64,000 nucleotides of DNA, from the NCBI RefSeq assembly GCF_900112375.1, contig NZ_FOLS01000005.1, positions 62,001 through 126,000 on the forward strand, read 5' to 3'. Shown here in pieces: positions 52,876 through 63,208 of the stretch. The stretch comes from Pseudomonas citronellolis. Its GTDB lineage: Bacteria; Pseudomonadota; Gammaproteobacteria; Pseudomonadales; Pseudomonadaceae. Position 1 is the first letter of the stretch. Each line of letters opens with the position of its first letter. The notes beneath the pieces are model-generated. The model was not told the origin of the DNA. It searched no databases and saw only the letters and a list, made by a program, of their open reading frames with translations. Made by a program: the position numbers and the translations under genes.

Positions 52876-54201
52876 ATGAGCGAGAAACACACCCCGGTGC
52901 TGCGCGAGTCCGCCACCTTCGACCGCCTGACCATCCAGGAAATCCAGCGCGCCGCCGAGACCGGCATCTACGACATCCGCGGCGGCGGCACCAAGCGCAA
53001 GCTGCCGCACTTCGACGACCTGCTGCTGCTCGGCGCCAGTGTCTCGCGCTACCCGCTGGAAGGCTACCGCGAGAAGTGCGGCACCGACGTAGTGCTGGGC
53101 ACCCGCTTCGCCAAGAAGCCGATCCACCTGAAGATTCCGGTGACCATCGCCGGCATGAGCTTCGGCGCGCTCTCGGCCAACGCCAAGGAGGCCCTGGGCC
53201 GCGGCGCCAGCATCGCCGGCACCAGCACCACCACCGGCGACGGCGGCATGACCCCGGAGGAGCGCGGCCAGTCCCGGCACCTGGTGTACCAGTACCTGCC
53301 CTCGCGCTACGGCATGAACCCCGACGACCTGCGCAAGGCCGACGCCATCGAGATCGTCCTGGGGCAGGGCGCCAAGCCCGGCGGCGGCGGCATGCTGCTG
53401 GGCATGAAGGTCACCGAGCGGGTGGCCGGCATGCGTACCCTGCCGATCGGCGTCGACCAGCGCAGCGCCTGCCGCCACCCGGACTGGACCGGCCCGGACG
53501 ACCTGGCGATCAAGATCGCCGAGCTGCGCGAGATCACCGACTGGGAGAAACCCATCTACGTGAAGATCGGCGCCAGCCGCCCGTACTACGACGTCAAGCT
53601 GGCGGTGAAGGCCGGCGCCGACGTGATCGTCCTCGACGGCATGCAGGGCGGCACCGCGGCCACCCAGGAAGTGTTCATCGAGCACGTCGGCATCCCCATC
53701 CTGCCGGCCATTCCCCAGGCGGTGCAGGCGCTGCAGGAAATGGGCATGCACCGCCAGGTGCAGCTGATCGTCTCCGGCGGCATCCGCAACGGCGCCGACG
53801 TGGCCAAGGCCATGGCCCTGGGCGCCGACGCGGTGGCCATCGGCACCGCCGCGCTGGTGGCCCTGGGCGACAACCACCCGCGCCTGGACGAGGAACTGAA
53901 GAAGATCGGCTCGGCCGCCGGCTACTACGACGACTGGCAGAACGGCCGCGACCCGGCCGGCATCACCACCCAGGACCCGGAGTTGGCCAAGCGCCTGGAT
54001 CCGGTGGAAGCCGGCCGCCGCCTGGCCAACTACCTGCGGGTGCTGGTGCTGGAAGCGCAGACCATGGCCCGCGCCTGCGGCAAGTCGCACCTGCACAACC
54101 TCGACCCGGAAGACCTGGTGGCCCTGACCGTGGAAGCCGCGGCCATGGCCCGCGTGCCCCTGGCGGGCACCAGCTGGGTGCCGGGGCAGGTGCAGTACTG
54201 A
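52876..54201 (+). CDS. mgsC: N-methylglutamate synthase subunit C (FMN-binding glutamate synthase domain)
   Basis: A 441-residue protein corresponding to the FMN/2-oxoglutarate-binding domain of glutamate synthase (GltB central domain). Landmarks are IAGMSFGALSANAKEALGRG, TTTGDGGMTPEERG, GQGAKPGGGGMLLGMKV, VLDGMQGGTAATQ and VSGGIRNGADVAKAMALGAD. It would reductively combine 2-oxoglutarate with methylamine delivered by MgsA to form N-methylglutamate. It closes the gmaS-mgsABC operon; a strong terminator follows 21 bp later. Confidence 0.88.
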   Translation: MSEKHTPVLRESATFDRLTIQEIQRAAETGIYDIRGGGTKRKLPHFDDLLLLGASVSRYPLEGYREKCGTDVVLGTRFAKKPIHLKIPVTIAGMSFGALSANAKEALGRGASIAGTSTTTGDGGMTPEERGQSRHLVYQYLPSRYGMNPDDLRKADAIEIVLGQGAKPGGGGMLLGMKVTERVAGMRTLPIGVDQRSACRHPDWTGPDDLAIKIAELREITDWEKPIYVKIGASRPYYDVKLAVKAGADVIVLDGMQGGTAATQEVFIEHVGIPILPAIPQAVQALQEMGMHRQVQLIVSGGIRNGADVAKAMALGADAVAIGTAALVALGDNHPRLDEELKKIGSAAGYYDDWQNGRDPAGITTQDPELAKRLDPVEAGRRLANYLRVLVLEAQTMARACGKSHLHNLDPEDLVALTVEAAAMARVPLAGTSWVPGQVQY

Positions 54202-54222
54202 GTCACGGCGGGTAGTCCCGAA

Positions 54223-54254
54223 GGCCGGCGAGCGATCGCCGGCCTTTTTGTTTT
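54223..54254 (+). terminator. Intrinsic terminator after mgsC
   Basis: A perfect 9-bp stem (GGCCGGCGA / TCGCCGGCC) with a GCGA loop, followed by TTTTTGTTTT. It ends the gmaS-mgsABC transcript. Confidence 0.92.
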
Positions 54255-54266
54255 CGCCGGCAGGGC

Positions 54267-54334
54267 ATCGCGGACGGAGTCCGCTCCTACGGTTACAGGG
54301 AAGCACGGGCGTAGGAGCGGACTCCGTCCGCGAT
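54267..54334. repeat. Inverted REP pair, GCGGACGGAGTCCGC family
   Basis: ATCGCGGACGGAGTCCGCTC and its facing copy GTAGGAGCGGACTCCGTCCG are separated by about 20 bp, as at 26819-26886. Confidence 0.85.
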
Positions 54335-54378
54335 TGGATTTACCGGCCACGCCGGACACCCCGGCGGCACGGCTTCTC

Positions 54379-54445
54379 GTAGGAGCGAGCTTGCTCGCGA
54401 ACAGATTCCGCAGCGGGGTTCATTCGCGAGCAAGCTCGCTCCTAC
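54379..54445. repeat. Inverted REP pair, GCTTGCTCGC family
   Basis: GTAGGAGCGAGCTTGCTCGC and its reverse complement face each other across about 19 bp. The layout is the same as the first module of each unit in the array at 47671-48901. Confidence 0.88.
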
Positions 54446-54468
54446 GAAGAGCCGCGCGGAGGCGCTTT

Positions 54469-54504
54469 CGTAGGATGGGTTGAGCTTGCGAAACCCATCC
54501 TACG
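54469..54504. repeat. GGATGGGTTGAGC palindrome (short form)
   Basis: CGTAGGATGGGTTGAGCTTG followed by GCGAAACCCATCCTACG. It closely matches 24072-24107. Confidence 0.85.
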
Positions 54505-54539
54505 AGAAGCTCTTCGCGGGCCTGCCATATTGCTTGGCA

Positions 54540-54554
54540 GGAAATTCAAATTCG
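54540..54554. promoter_or_regulatory. Upstream GGAA-N7-TTCC-like site of amt
   Basis: GGAAATTCAAATTCG matches GGAA-N7-TTCC except for the last base. It abuts the NtrC-like site, which may matter if the two proteins compete. Confidence 0.35.
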
Positions 54555-54568
54555 CACCAAGAAAATGC
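54554..54568. promoter_or_regulatory. NtrC-like enhancer site upstream of amt
   Basis: GCAC-CAAGAAA-ATGC differs from GCAC-N7-GTGC by one base. It lies 114 bp upstream of the -24 element, closely matching the 120 bp seen at gmaS. Confidence 0.45.
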
Positions 54569-54667
54569 GCAACCCGCCGGCCACAACCCTGGCCCGCTCA
54601 CCACCCCTCCGGAACAAAGCCTTTCCATTCAATCACCTAGGAGAAATTACCGGCTTCCGGCGAGCCT

Positions 54668-54683
54668 TGGCAGGCCAATTGCT
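54668..54683 (+). promoter_or_regulatory. Sigma-54 promoter of amt-glnK
   Basis: TGGCAGG-CCAA-TTGCT matches TGGCACG-N4-TTGCW with one mismatch and has GG-N10-GC spacing. Transcription would start near 54694, about 125 bp before the amt ATG. Confidence 0.72.
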
Positions 54684-54693
54684 ATGCCTCCAG

Positions 54694-54708
54694 GGAAATA
54701 AAGTTGCC
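54694..54708. promoter_or_regulatory. GGAA-N7-TTCC-like operator at the amt transcription start
   Basis: GGAAATAAAGTTGCC has one mismatch to GGAA-N7-TTCC. It begins 26 bp after the start of the -24 element, against 25 bp at gmaS, so the promoter-operator geometry is conserved. Confidence 0.5.
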
Positions 54709-54819
54709 CTACAGGAAGGCACTGGCTACGGCCCGGCCACCTGCCCAGGGCGCTCGAAACGCCGGCCCGTGCCCCGACCGCGGGCCGGCCCCGTCCCCGT
54801 CGGTTGGAGGCAACAGGCA

Positions 54820-56489
<1,670 letters not shown>

Positions 56490-56508
56490 GCCCCTTGCAA
56501 GCACCCAG

Positions 56509-56538
56509 CGCCGACGCTTTTGCGTCGGCGTTGTTTTT
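56509..56538 (+). terminator. Intrinsic terminator after glnK
   Basis: CGCCGACGC-TTTT-GCGTCGGCG, a perfect 9-bp stem followed by TTGTTTTT. It ends the amt-glnK transcript 20 bp after the stop codon. Confidence 0.93.
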
Positions 56539-56557
56539 GGCAAAGGAGAAACGACCG

Positions 56558-56899
56558 ATGGCCTGGTTGAACGGCTGGGGCTACCTGGTCCTGGCGGGGC
56601 TCTGCGAAGTGCTGTACGCCTCGATCATCCCCCGCACCGAGGGCTTCACCCGGCTGGGGCCGAGCCTCTACTGCGGGGTGTTCCTGGCGCTGAGCATCTA
56701 CCTGCTGAGCCTGGCGGTGCGGGAGTTGCCGCTGGGGCTGGCGTATGCGGTGTGGGTGGGCATTGGCACGCTGGGTACGGTGGCCTATGGCAGCCTGTTC
56801 CTCGGGGAGCCGTTGGGGGCGTTGAAGGCGTTGTGCCTGGTGATGATCGTGGGGGGGATCGTTGGGTTGAAGCTGGTGGGGGGAGGAGTGGTGGTGTAG
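56558..56899 (+). CDS. Small multidrug resistance (SMR) family efflux protein
   Basis: A 113-residue, four-helix SMR protein (LVLAGLCEVLYASIIPRTEG, AYAVWVGIGTLGTVAYGSLF). The membrane-embedded glutamate of the family is in AGLCEVLYA. SMR proteins expel quaternary ammonium compounds or guanidinium in exchange for protons. Next to methylated-amine genes it might protect against, or expel, quaternary amines; this is speculation. AGGAGA precedes the ATG. Its last codons are included in a tandem duplication downstream (57095 onward). Confidence 0.85.
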   Translation: MAWLNGWGYLVLAGLCEVLYASIIPRTEGFTRLGPSLYCGVFLALSIYLLSLAVRELPLGLAYAVWVGIGTLGTVAYGSLFLGEPLGALKALCLVMIVGGIVGLKLVGGGVVV

Positions 56900-57190
56900 G
56901 GGGGATCGTGGGCGTTATCCCGTTCGTGCCATTGCCATGTAGGAGCGCGCCCTGCGCGCGAAATCGCGGGCAGGGCGCGCTCCTACAAGAGCAAGGTGTG
57001 GGGGCGATCCGTAGGAGCGGATCTTATCCGCGAATCGCGCTGGAACCCCGGTTATCGCGGACAAGGTCCGCTCCTACGGTGGGATAGGGGAGGTGGTGTA
57101 GGGAGGATCGTGGGCGTTGTTCCATTCGCGCCATTGCCATGTAGGAGCGCGCCCTGCGCGCGAAATCGCGGGTAGGGCCCGCTCCTACAG
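56893..57190. repeat. Two-unit ~200-bp tandem repeat with REP palindromes
   Basis: The segment from GGTGTAGGGGGGATCGTGGG (56893), including the end of the SMR gene, recurs at about 57095 with few changes. Each copy leads into GTAGGAGCGCGCCCTGCGCG (56939 and 57141) and its GCAGGGCGCGCTCC partner. The first unit also holds a GCGGATCTTATCCGC REP pair (57011-57077), the same module as in the 47671 array. Confidence 0.8.
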
Positions 57191-57462
57191 GGGATGGCGG
57201 TGACGGAGGTGCTGGGGTTGAGAGCGCCCTCTCCCTAACCCTCTCCCTGAAGGGAGAGGGGACTGTCCTCTGCCGTCTGGAACATCAGAGCACTCCTGTC
57301 ATTTCCGGCTGAAGCCATACTTGCAGCGCACGCCGAACGGCCCCCTCTCCCTTCAGGGAGAGGGCTGGGGAGAGGGGGCGGCGTTCATCTCAAGCACAGC
57401 TGCTGCCGGCGAGCACCGTTCGCGAGCAAGCTCGCTCCTACGAAAAGATTGCGCCTGCTGGC
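56900..57462. other. Gene-free convergent gap filled with REPs
   Basis: It lies between the SMR gene and the convergent chemoreceptor gene. It contains the tandem repeat above, CCCTCTCCC palindromes at 57239-57260 and 57343-57364, and a GCTTGCTCGC REP at 57418-57441. Nothing gene-like is visible. Confidence 0.8.
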
Positions 57463-58437
57463 TCAGTGCTGCTGCAGCATCGCCTGGATCTGCTGCACCG
57501 ACTCCTGGGTGCGCCTTGCCAGGTTGCGTACCTCGTCGGCGACCACGGCGAAGCCGCGGCCCTGTTCGCCGGCGCGGGCGGCTTCGATGGCGGCGTTCAG
57601 GGCCAGCAGGTTGGTCTGCTCGGCTATGCCGCGGATCACCCCGGCCACCTGGGCGATCTGCCCGTAGGTGGTCTGGATGTTCGCCTGCTCGCGTTCGTGC
57701 AGGGCGGCGGCGGCTTTTTCGTCGCTGATCTCGCGCACCGCGCCGGTCACGTACAGCAGGCGGCCGCGGTTGTCGCGCAGGCAGCGGCCGCGTTCGCGGA
57801 ACCAGACTTCGCCGCGGCTCTTGTGGCGCATGCGGTATTCCACCGCGTAGGAGCCGTCGCCGTTGCTGTCGGCCATGGCGGCGTTGAAGGTCTGCATGAC
57901 CGTCTTCAGGTCGTCCGGGTTGACCACGCCGAAGTAGCTGTCCCAGCCGTCGGGGAATTCCTCGCGCCGGTAGCCGACCAGCTCGCGGAACTGCTCGGAC
58001 CAGCGGATCAGGTTGTGCGGGTGGTCGGGGTCGCCGTTGACCACGTTCATCGCCCAGCAGCCCTCGGTGAGGGTGCGCTGGGTCAGTTCCCAGACCTGGC
58101 GCTCCTCCTGCCATTGCCGGCGTTCGGTCTCCAGCTCGCCGAGCTGGCGCTGCTGTTGTTCCAGCTCGTCGCGCAGTTGCTGGTTCTGCTGCTCGGCCTG
58201 GGCCAGGCGCCGTGTCAGTTCGGCGTATTCCCCGGCGCTGCAGGGCGCTGGCGGCTGCCGTTCGGCGTGCTGGCGGAAGCTCAGCAGCTCCTGCCAGCCA
58301 CGCTGCAGGCGTTCCAGGCTGGCGCGCAGGCGCGGCTCGCAGTGCCGCGGCGGCGCCGTGTCCGGTTCGCTGGAAAGCTGGTCGAGCCACTGGCCGAGCT
58401 CCTCGGCCAGGTTGCGGGATGCCTTGCTGAACCACAT
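57463..58437 (-). CDS. Soluble PAS-containing methyl-accepting chemotaxis protein
   Basis: A 324-residue protein without TM segments. Residues about 40-125 are a Gln/Glu-rich coiled coil. Residues about 125-245 form a PAS domain ([20 protein letters not shown], with a PAC segment [20 protein letters not shown]). Residues about 250-324 carry a short chemoreceptor signalling tip ([32 protein letters not shown]). Cytosolic PAS receptors often sense redox state or metabolic intermediates. It begins 69 bp after tdm on the same strand, so it may be cotranscribed with the trimethylamine genes. Confidence 0.87.
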   Translation of the reverse strand: MWFSKASRNLAEELGQWLDQLSSEPDTAPPRHCEPRLRASLERLQRGWQELLSFRQHAERQPPAPCSAGEYAELTRRLAQAEQQNQQLRDELEQQQRQLGELETERRQWQEERQVWELTQRTLTEGCWAMNVVNGDPDHPHNLIRWSEQFRELVGYRREEFPDGWDSYFGVVNPDDLKTVMQTFNAAMADSNGDGSYAVEYRMRHKSRGEVWFRERGRCLRDNRGRLLYVTGAVREISDEKAAAALHEREQANIQTTYGQIAQVAGVIRGIAEQTNLLALNAAIEAARAGEQGRGFAVVADEVRNLARRTQESVQQIQAMLQQH

Positions 58438-58506
58438 CGGCCGTTCCTCCTTGGTCTGCGAGCGACGCGTTGCCTACACACTGCAAAAGCCACTCCAGAA
58501 AGCGCC

Positions 58507-60852
58507 TCAGGCGCGCACGCGGCTCTTCTGCGGGTCGTAGGCCACGGTGCCGGCGGCCACCTGCGCGCGGATGCGCTTCTGCTGGCCGTCGAGCTTGCCG
58601 ACCTCCACCGCCGTGCCCGGCTCGCAGTAGCCCACGTCCAGCCGGCACAGGGCGATGTTCCTGCCCAGCAGCGGCGAGCGGGTGGCGCTGGTGACGACGC
58701 CGACCTGGGCGCGGCCGACGTGCACGCAGTCGCCGTGCGCGGCCGGCTCGTTGCCTTCCAGTTCCAGCCCCACCAGGCGGCGTTGCGGGTTGGCGCTGCG
58801 CCTTAGCAGGGCATCCTTGCCGATGAAGTCGGCCTGCTTGCTCTTCAGCGGCACGCAGAAGCCGATGCCGGCCTCGAAGGGGTCGGTCTGGTCGTCGAAC
58901 TCGTAGCCGGCGAACACCAGCCCGGCCTCGATGCGCAGCATGTCCAGCGCGTGCAGGCCCAGGGGCACCAGGCCCAGGGGTTCGCCCAGCTGCCACAGGC
59001 GTTGCCACACGGCCATGGCGTCGCTCGGGTGGCACCACAGCTCGTAGCCCAGCTCGCCGGTGTAGCCGGTGCGCGAGACCATCAGCGGCGCGCCGTTGTA
59101 GTCGTCGAGGCGGCCGCTGAGGAAGCGGAACCAGCCCAGGTCCTCCAGCTTCGGCTGGGTGCCCGGCGTCCAGACCATGCCCTTGAGCAGTTCGCGGGCC
59201 AGCGGGCCCTGCACGGCGACGTTGTGGATCTGCTCGGAGGCGCTCTTGATCCACACCTTCATGCCCAGCTTCTGCGCCTGCTCGCGCAGCCAGTCGCCGG
59301 CGTAGTCCTCGCCGCCGATCCAGCGGAAGGCGTCCGGCCCCAGGCGCAGCAGGGTGCCGTCGTCGAGCATGCCGCCGTGCTCGTAGCACATCGCCGAGTA
59401 CACCACCTGGCCGACCGCCAGCTTGCGCACGTCGCGGGTCAGGCAGTAGTCCAGCAGGGCCTCGGCGTCCGGGCCCAGCACCTCGAACTTGCGCAGGGCG
59501 GAGAGGTCCATCACCGCCACTTTCTCGCGGCAGCCGTGGTATTCCTCGATGGCGCCGTAGCCGTCGAAATGCGTCGGCGTCCAGAAGCCGCGGTAGTCGA
59601 CGAACTGCCGGGTGAGGGCGGCGGTGCCGGGGTGGAAGCCGCTTTCGTGGGTCAGTTGCGGGTCGGCGTCGGGTGTCTTGCGGTTGGCCATGGCGATACT
59701 GAAACGCTCCTTTTCGCTGTACACGCGGACGTGGATGTCGGTGGGCTGCCAGCCGTTGGCCGGGTCGATGTCGTCGGGGCAGGAACTGCTGGCGCAGACC
59801 AGGTCGGTGAGGGCGCGCAGCAGCACGTAGTCGCCGGGGCGCGACCAGGGTTCGTCGAGGGTCAGCTGCTGGTGCGTGTCGACCCCGGTGTTGAAGAAGA
59901 AGTTGATCGCCGGCCAGCCGGCGCGGCCGCGCACGCCATGGCTGGCGAGGGCGCGGCTGAGGTTGTCGCTGCAGTTGGCGTGGCCGAAGTAGCCCTGGGC
60001 CTCGTAGTAGCGCGCGGTGCAGGCCAGGGCGAAGGTGTCGTGGCGGCCTACGGTGTCGCGCACCACTTCCAGCATCGGCTGCAGGTCGCGGTCGTAGAAG
60101 CGGCTGTACAGGCCCGGGCCGGGGTAGGCGTTGCCGTTGAGGGTGCGGGTGACGGTGGGGTCGAGGTCGATCTCGCAGCCTGCCTCCAGGCCGCGGCGGT
60201 CGAAGGCGACGAAGTCCGAGCACTGGCGGCCGGCGACGTCGAGCACCTGGATGTACTGCCCGGCGGCGACCGTGTAGGCGTTGGCCGTGCCGGGGCGGAT
60301 AGTGAATTCGTCCAGCACCTCGCCCAGCGGCGCCGGCAGCGGCGGGGCGAGCAGCTGGCGCGGGTTGGCGCGGTGCACCAGCAGGCGCAGCTCGCTGGCC
60401 CGCGCCTGGCTGTCTACCGGCGTGGGGCCGCCGGGCGCGGCGACTATCACCAGCAGCGCCGCGCCGGCGTCGAGGGTGCGGCTGAAGCCGGCCGGCGTGC
60501 CGCCTTCCCACAGCCGCGCGGCGCTCGGCAGGTGGCGGCAGTCGATGCCGCGCCGGGCCAGGCCGGCGCTGACGTGGGCGGCCTCGCGGCTGCCGTCGTG
60601 CAGCAGGTGGTGGATGAAGTCGGTGCCGGGGCTGGGCGCCAGGCCGAGGTCGGCCAGGGCCGGGCGGCCGTCGGCGGCGAAGGCCAGCAGTTCGGCGCCC
60701 TGGTCGCCTTCCAGGTCGACGACCTGCAGCCGGTCGCCGGCTTCCAGGGCCAGCACGGTCAGGCCGCCGGGGGCGACGCGGTGGCGCTCCAGCGCCGGGG
60801 CGCGGGCGAACAGGGCCGGCTCGAAGGGCCGGCTCGTCACGGGCAGGTTCAT
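58507..60852 (-). CDS. tdm: Trimethylamine N-oxide demethylase/aldolase (DUF1989-GcvT fusion)
   Basis: A 781-residue fusion. The N-terminal ~400 residues are DUF1989-like. Cys278, Cys294 and Cys358 have spacings of 16 and 64, which match the three zinc-binding cysteines I recall for the Methylocella Tdm. The C-terminal ~370 residues are a GcvT-type tetrahydrofolate-binding domain (VSRTGYTGELGYELWCHPSD, GLHALDMLRIEAGL). Tdm converts TMAO to dimethylamine and formaldehyde, and the GcvT domain captures the C1 unit on folate. It follows tmm by 49 bp. Confidence is high because domain order and neighbour agree. Confidence 0.9.
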   Translation of the reverse strand: MNLPVTSRPFEPALFARAPALERHRVAPGGLTVLALEAGDRLQVVDLEGDQGAELLAFAADGRPALADLGLAPSPGTDFIHHLLHDGSREAAHVSAGLARRGIDCRHLPSAARLWEGGTPAGFSRTLDAGAALLVIVAAPGGPTPVDSQARASELRLLVHRANPRQLLAPPLPAPLGEVLDEFTIRPGTANAYTVAAGQYIQVLDVAGRQCSDFVAFDRRGLEAGCEIDLDPTVTRTLNGNAYPGPGLYSRFYDRDLQPMLEVVRDTVGRHDTFALACTARYYEAQGYFGHANCSDNLSRALASHGVRGRAGWPAINFFFNTGVDTHQQLTLDEPWSRPGDYVLLRALTDLVCASSSCPDDIDPANGWQPTDIHVRVYSEKERFSIAMANRKTPDADPQLTHESGFHPGTAALTRQFVDYRGFWTPTHFDGYGAIEEYHGCREKVAVMDLSALRKFEVLGPDAEALLDYCLTRDVRKLAVGQVVYSAMCYEHGGMLDDGTLLRLGPDAFRWIGGEDYAGDWLREQAQKLGMKVWIKSASEQIHNVAVQGPLARELLKGMVWTPGTQPKLEDLGWFRFLSGRLDDYNGAPLMVSRTGYTGELGYELWCHPSDAMAVWQRLWQLGEPLGLVPLGLHALDMLRIEAGLVFAGYEFDDQTDPFEAGIGFCVPLKSKQADFIGKDALLRRSANPQRRLVGLELEGNEPAAHGDCVHVGRAQVGVVTSATRSPLLGRNIALCRLDVGYCEPGTAVEVGKLDGQQKRIRAQVAAGTVAYDPQKSRVRA

Positions 60853-60901
60853 TCTCGTGCTCCACGCAAGGCGGGGCGGCGGGGCCGCCCCGGGAGAAGG
60901 C

Positions 60902-62272
60902 TCAGAGGGCTTTCCTGAGCCGGTCCACCGGCTGGTCGGCCAGGTAGGCCTCCAGCGAATCGTCCAGGGCCTGCAGCCAGGGCGTGTGGTGCGGCGTGGC
61001 GAGGGTGCCGGTGATCAGCGAGCGATGGCACTTGTCGCGGTAGCCCATGATGTTTTCGTACTTGTCCTGCTTCCATTGCAGGAAGGTGTTGTTCACCTCG
61101 GCGATGTCGAAGCTGGGGTAGTCGGTGGCCTCGATCAGCTGGCGGATGTACTCGCCCTGGAACTCGAACATCTGCCGGGCGTTCTCCAGGGTTTCCTCCT
61201 CCTGGCGCCAGGCCAGGTCCTCGGCGCGCATCAGCGCCGGGCTCGGCAGGGCGATGCGCCCGAGGATCACGTCGCGGGCGTACCAGGCCTGGGCGTCGAA
61301 CATGTTGAAGCTGTACCACTGGTCCTGCATGCCGAGGTAGATCAGCCGCGTGTTCTGCTCCCAGAACACGCCCTTGTAGAGGTTCAGCGGCCACAGGCGG
61401 TTGTCGGTCTTCAGCCGCAGTTCCTCCGGCAGGAAGGGGAAGTGGTGCTTGTAGCCGGTGCACAGGATGATGGCGTCGACGCGCTTGCTGCTGCCGTCGG
61501 CGAAGAAGGCGGTGCTGCCCTTGACCTGGGTGAGCAGCGGTTTCTCTTCCCAGTTCTCCGGCCACTTGTAGCCCATGGGTGTGCTGCGGTAGCAACTGGT
61601 AATGCTGCGCGCGCCGTACTTGAAGCACTGCGAGCCGATGTCCTCGGCCGAGTAGCTGCCGCCGACGATGAGCACGTCCTTGCCCTGGAACTCCAGGGCG
61701 TCGCGGAAGTCGTGGGCGTGCAGCACGCGCCCGGCGAAGCTCTCGAAGCCGTCGAAGTAGGGCACGTTGGGCGTGGAGAAGTGGCCGCTGGCGACCACCA
61801 CGTAGTCGAAGGTCTCGCTGTAGGTGCGGTCGTCGTCGTAGCTGTGGGCGGTGACCTCGAAGGTGCCGCTGGCCTCGTCCCAGGTGACATTGCGCACCGT
61901 GGTGTTGAAGCGGATGTAGGGGCGCACGCCGGCCTTGACCACGCGGCCCTTGATGTAGTCCCAGAGCACCTCGCGCGGCGGGTAGGAGCCCATGGGCCGG
62001 CCGAAGTGCTCGTCGAAGCTGTAGTCGGCGAACTCCAGGCATTCCTTCGGCCCGTTGGACCAGAGGTAGCGGTACATGCTGCCGTGCACCGGCTCGCCAT
62101 GCTCGTCCAGGCCGGTGCGCCAGGTGTAGTTCCACATGCCGCCCCAGTCGGCCTGCTTCTCGAAGCAGACCAGTTCGGGGATGTCGGCGCCCTTGTCGCG
62201 AGCCGACTGGAAGGCCCGCAGCTGGGCCAGGCCGCTGGGGCCGGCGCCGATGATGGCGACTCTTTGCTTCAT
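60902..62272 (-). CDS. tmm: Trimethylamine monooxygenase (flavin-containing monooxygenase)
   Basis: A 456-residue bacterial FMO with FAD motif GAGPSG at 9-14. The FMO-identifying motif [11 protein letters not shown] at 179-189 fits FxGxxxHxxx(Y/F). The NADPH motif is VGGSYSAED (203-211), whose Tyr207 sits where trimethylamine monooxygenases have a mechanistically important tyrosine. [11 protein letters not shown] follows later. It oxidises trimethylamine to TMAO with NADPH and O2. It lies 25 bp after purU copy 2 and upstream of tdm, the usual partner. Confidence 0.92.
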   Translation of the reverse strand: MKQRVAIIGAGPSGLAQLRAFQSARDKGADIPELVCFEKQADWGGMWNYTWRTGLDEHGEPVHGSMYRYLWSNGPKECLEFADYSFDEHFGRPMGSYPPREVLWDYIKGRVVKAGVRPYIRFNTTVRNVTWDEASGTFEVTAHSYDDDRTYSETFDYVVVASGHFSTPNVPYFDGFESFAGRVLHAHDFRDALEFQGKDVLIVGGSYSAEDIGSQCFKYGARSITSCYRSTPMGYKWPENWEEKPLLTQVKGSTAFFADGSSKRVDAIILCTGYKHHFPFLPEELRLKTDNRLWPLNLYKGVFWEQNTRLIYLGMQDQWYSFNMFDAQAWYARDVILGRIALPSPALMRAEDLAWRQEEETLENARQMFEFQGEYIRQLIEATDYPSFDIAEVNNTFLQWKQDKYENIMGYRDKCHRSLITGTLATPHHTPWLQALDDSLEAYLADQPVDRLRKAL

Positions 62273-62297
62273 GTCCGGTGCTCCACGTTCGTAGTTG

Positions 62298-63155
62298 TCA
62301 GGAGAAGATCACGGTCTTGTCGCGGTTGATGAACACGCGGTGTTGCAGGTGGTACTTGAGCGCCCGCGACAGGGCCACGGTCTCGGTGTCGCGGCCGATG
62401 GCGACCAGCGCCTCGGGGCTGTAGGCGTGGTCCACGCGCTGCACTTCCTGCTCGATGATCGGGCCCTCGTCGAGGTCGCTGGTGACGTAGTGCGCGGTGG
62501 CGCCGATCAGCTTCACGCCACGCTCGTAGGCCTGGTGGTAGGGCTTGGCGCCCTTGAAGCCGGGGAGGAAGGAGTGGTGGATGTTGATGGCCTTGCCGGA
62601 GAGCTGTTTGCACAGGTCGTCCGAGAGGATCTGCATGTAGCGGGCGAGGACCACCAGTTCGGTGCCGGTCTCGGCGACTATCTTCAGCAGCTCGGCTTCC
62701 TGCTGGGCCTTGGTGTCCCTGGTGACCGGCAGGTAGATGAAGCGGATGCCTTCGCGCTCGGCCATGGGGCGCAGGTCGAGGTGGTTGGAGACGATGGCGG
62801 TGATCTGCATCTCCAGCTCACCCTTGGCGTGGCGGTACAGCAGGTCGGCCAGGCAATGGTCGAACTTGCTGACCATCAGCAGCACGCGCATCGGCCGCTG
62901 GCCGTCGAACAGCTGCCAGTGCATGTCGAAGGGCACGGCGACGTCCTCGAAGCCGTCGCGCAGGGCCTGGATGTCGCCCTTGGCGTCGGCGTCGAAGCGG
63001 AACACGGCGCGCATGAAGAAGCGCCCGGTGATCTCGTCGTCGAACTGCGACAGCTCGCTGATGTAGCACTGCCGCCCGGCCAGGTAGGTGCTGACGGCGG
63101 CGACTATCCCGGAGCGCGCCGGGCAGTCGATGGTGAGGATGTAGTGGGTGTCCAT
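62298..63155 (-). CDS. purU: Formyltetrahydrofolate deformylase, copy 2
   Basis: A 285-residue PurU with an ACT-like N-terminal domain ([20 protein letters not shown]) and the same catalytic domain as copy 1 ([20 protein letters not shown]). I set the ATG at 63155. It serves the trimethylamine half of the island, where Tdm and the GcvT-like protein load C1 units onto folate; PurU then yields formate. No second folD is visible in this operon, so FolD activity must come from the copy at 45713 or from off-window genes. Confidence 0.92.
   Translation of the reverse strand: MDTHYILTIDCPARSGIVAAVSTYLAGRQCYISELSQFDDEITGRFFMRAVFRFDADAKGDIQALRDGFEDVAVPFDMHWQLFDGQRPMRVLLMVSKFDHCLADLLYRHAKGELEMQITAIVSNHLDLRPMAEREGIRFIYLPVTRDTKAQQEAELLKIVAETGTELVVLARYMQILSDDLCKQLSGKAINIHHSFLPGFKGAKPYHQAYERGVKLIGATAHYVTSDLDEGPIIEQEVQRVDHAYSPEALVAIGRDTETVALSRALKYHLQHRVFINRDKTVIFS
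62422..62894. repeat. 473-bp segment nearly identical to 46721-47193 (purU duplication)
   Basis: The catalytic-domain coding DNA of the two purU genes is almost identical at constant offset 15,701 (roughly 95-97% by eye), while the flanking parts of the genes diverge sharply. It is a direct repeat of 473 bp within the window and a possible substrate for recombination. Confidence 0.85.
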
Positions 63156-63208
63156 GTTCGGTCTCGCAGCGGGGTGGAAGGCCGCCCGGCGCGCCGGGCG
63201 GGCAGGGC

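Larger units (their letters stand above)
54202..54819. other. Gap between mgsC and amt: terminator, REPs, promoter
   Basis: From left to right it holds an intrinsic terminator (54223-54254), an inverted GCGGAC REP pair (54267-54334), an inverted GCTTGCTCGC REP pair (54379-54445), a GGATGGGTTGAGC palindrome (54469-54504), and then about 300 bp of promoter DNA for amt with NtrC-like, sigma-54 and operator elements. No ORF here is credible. Confidence 0.8.
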
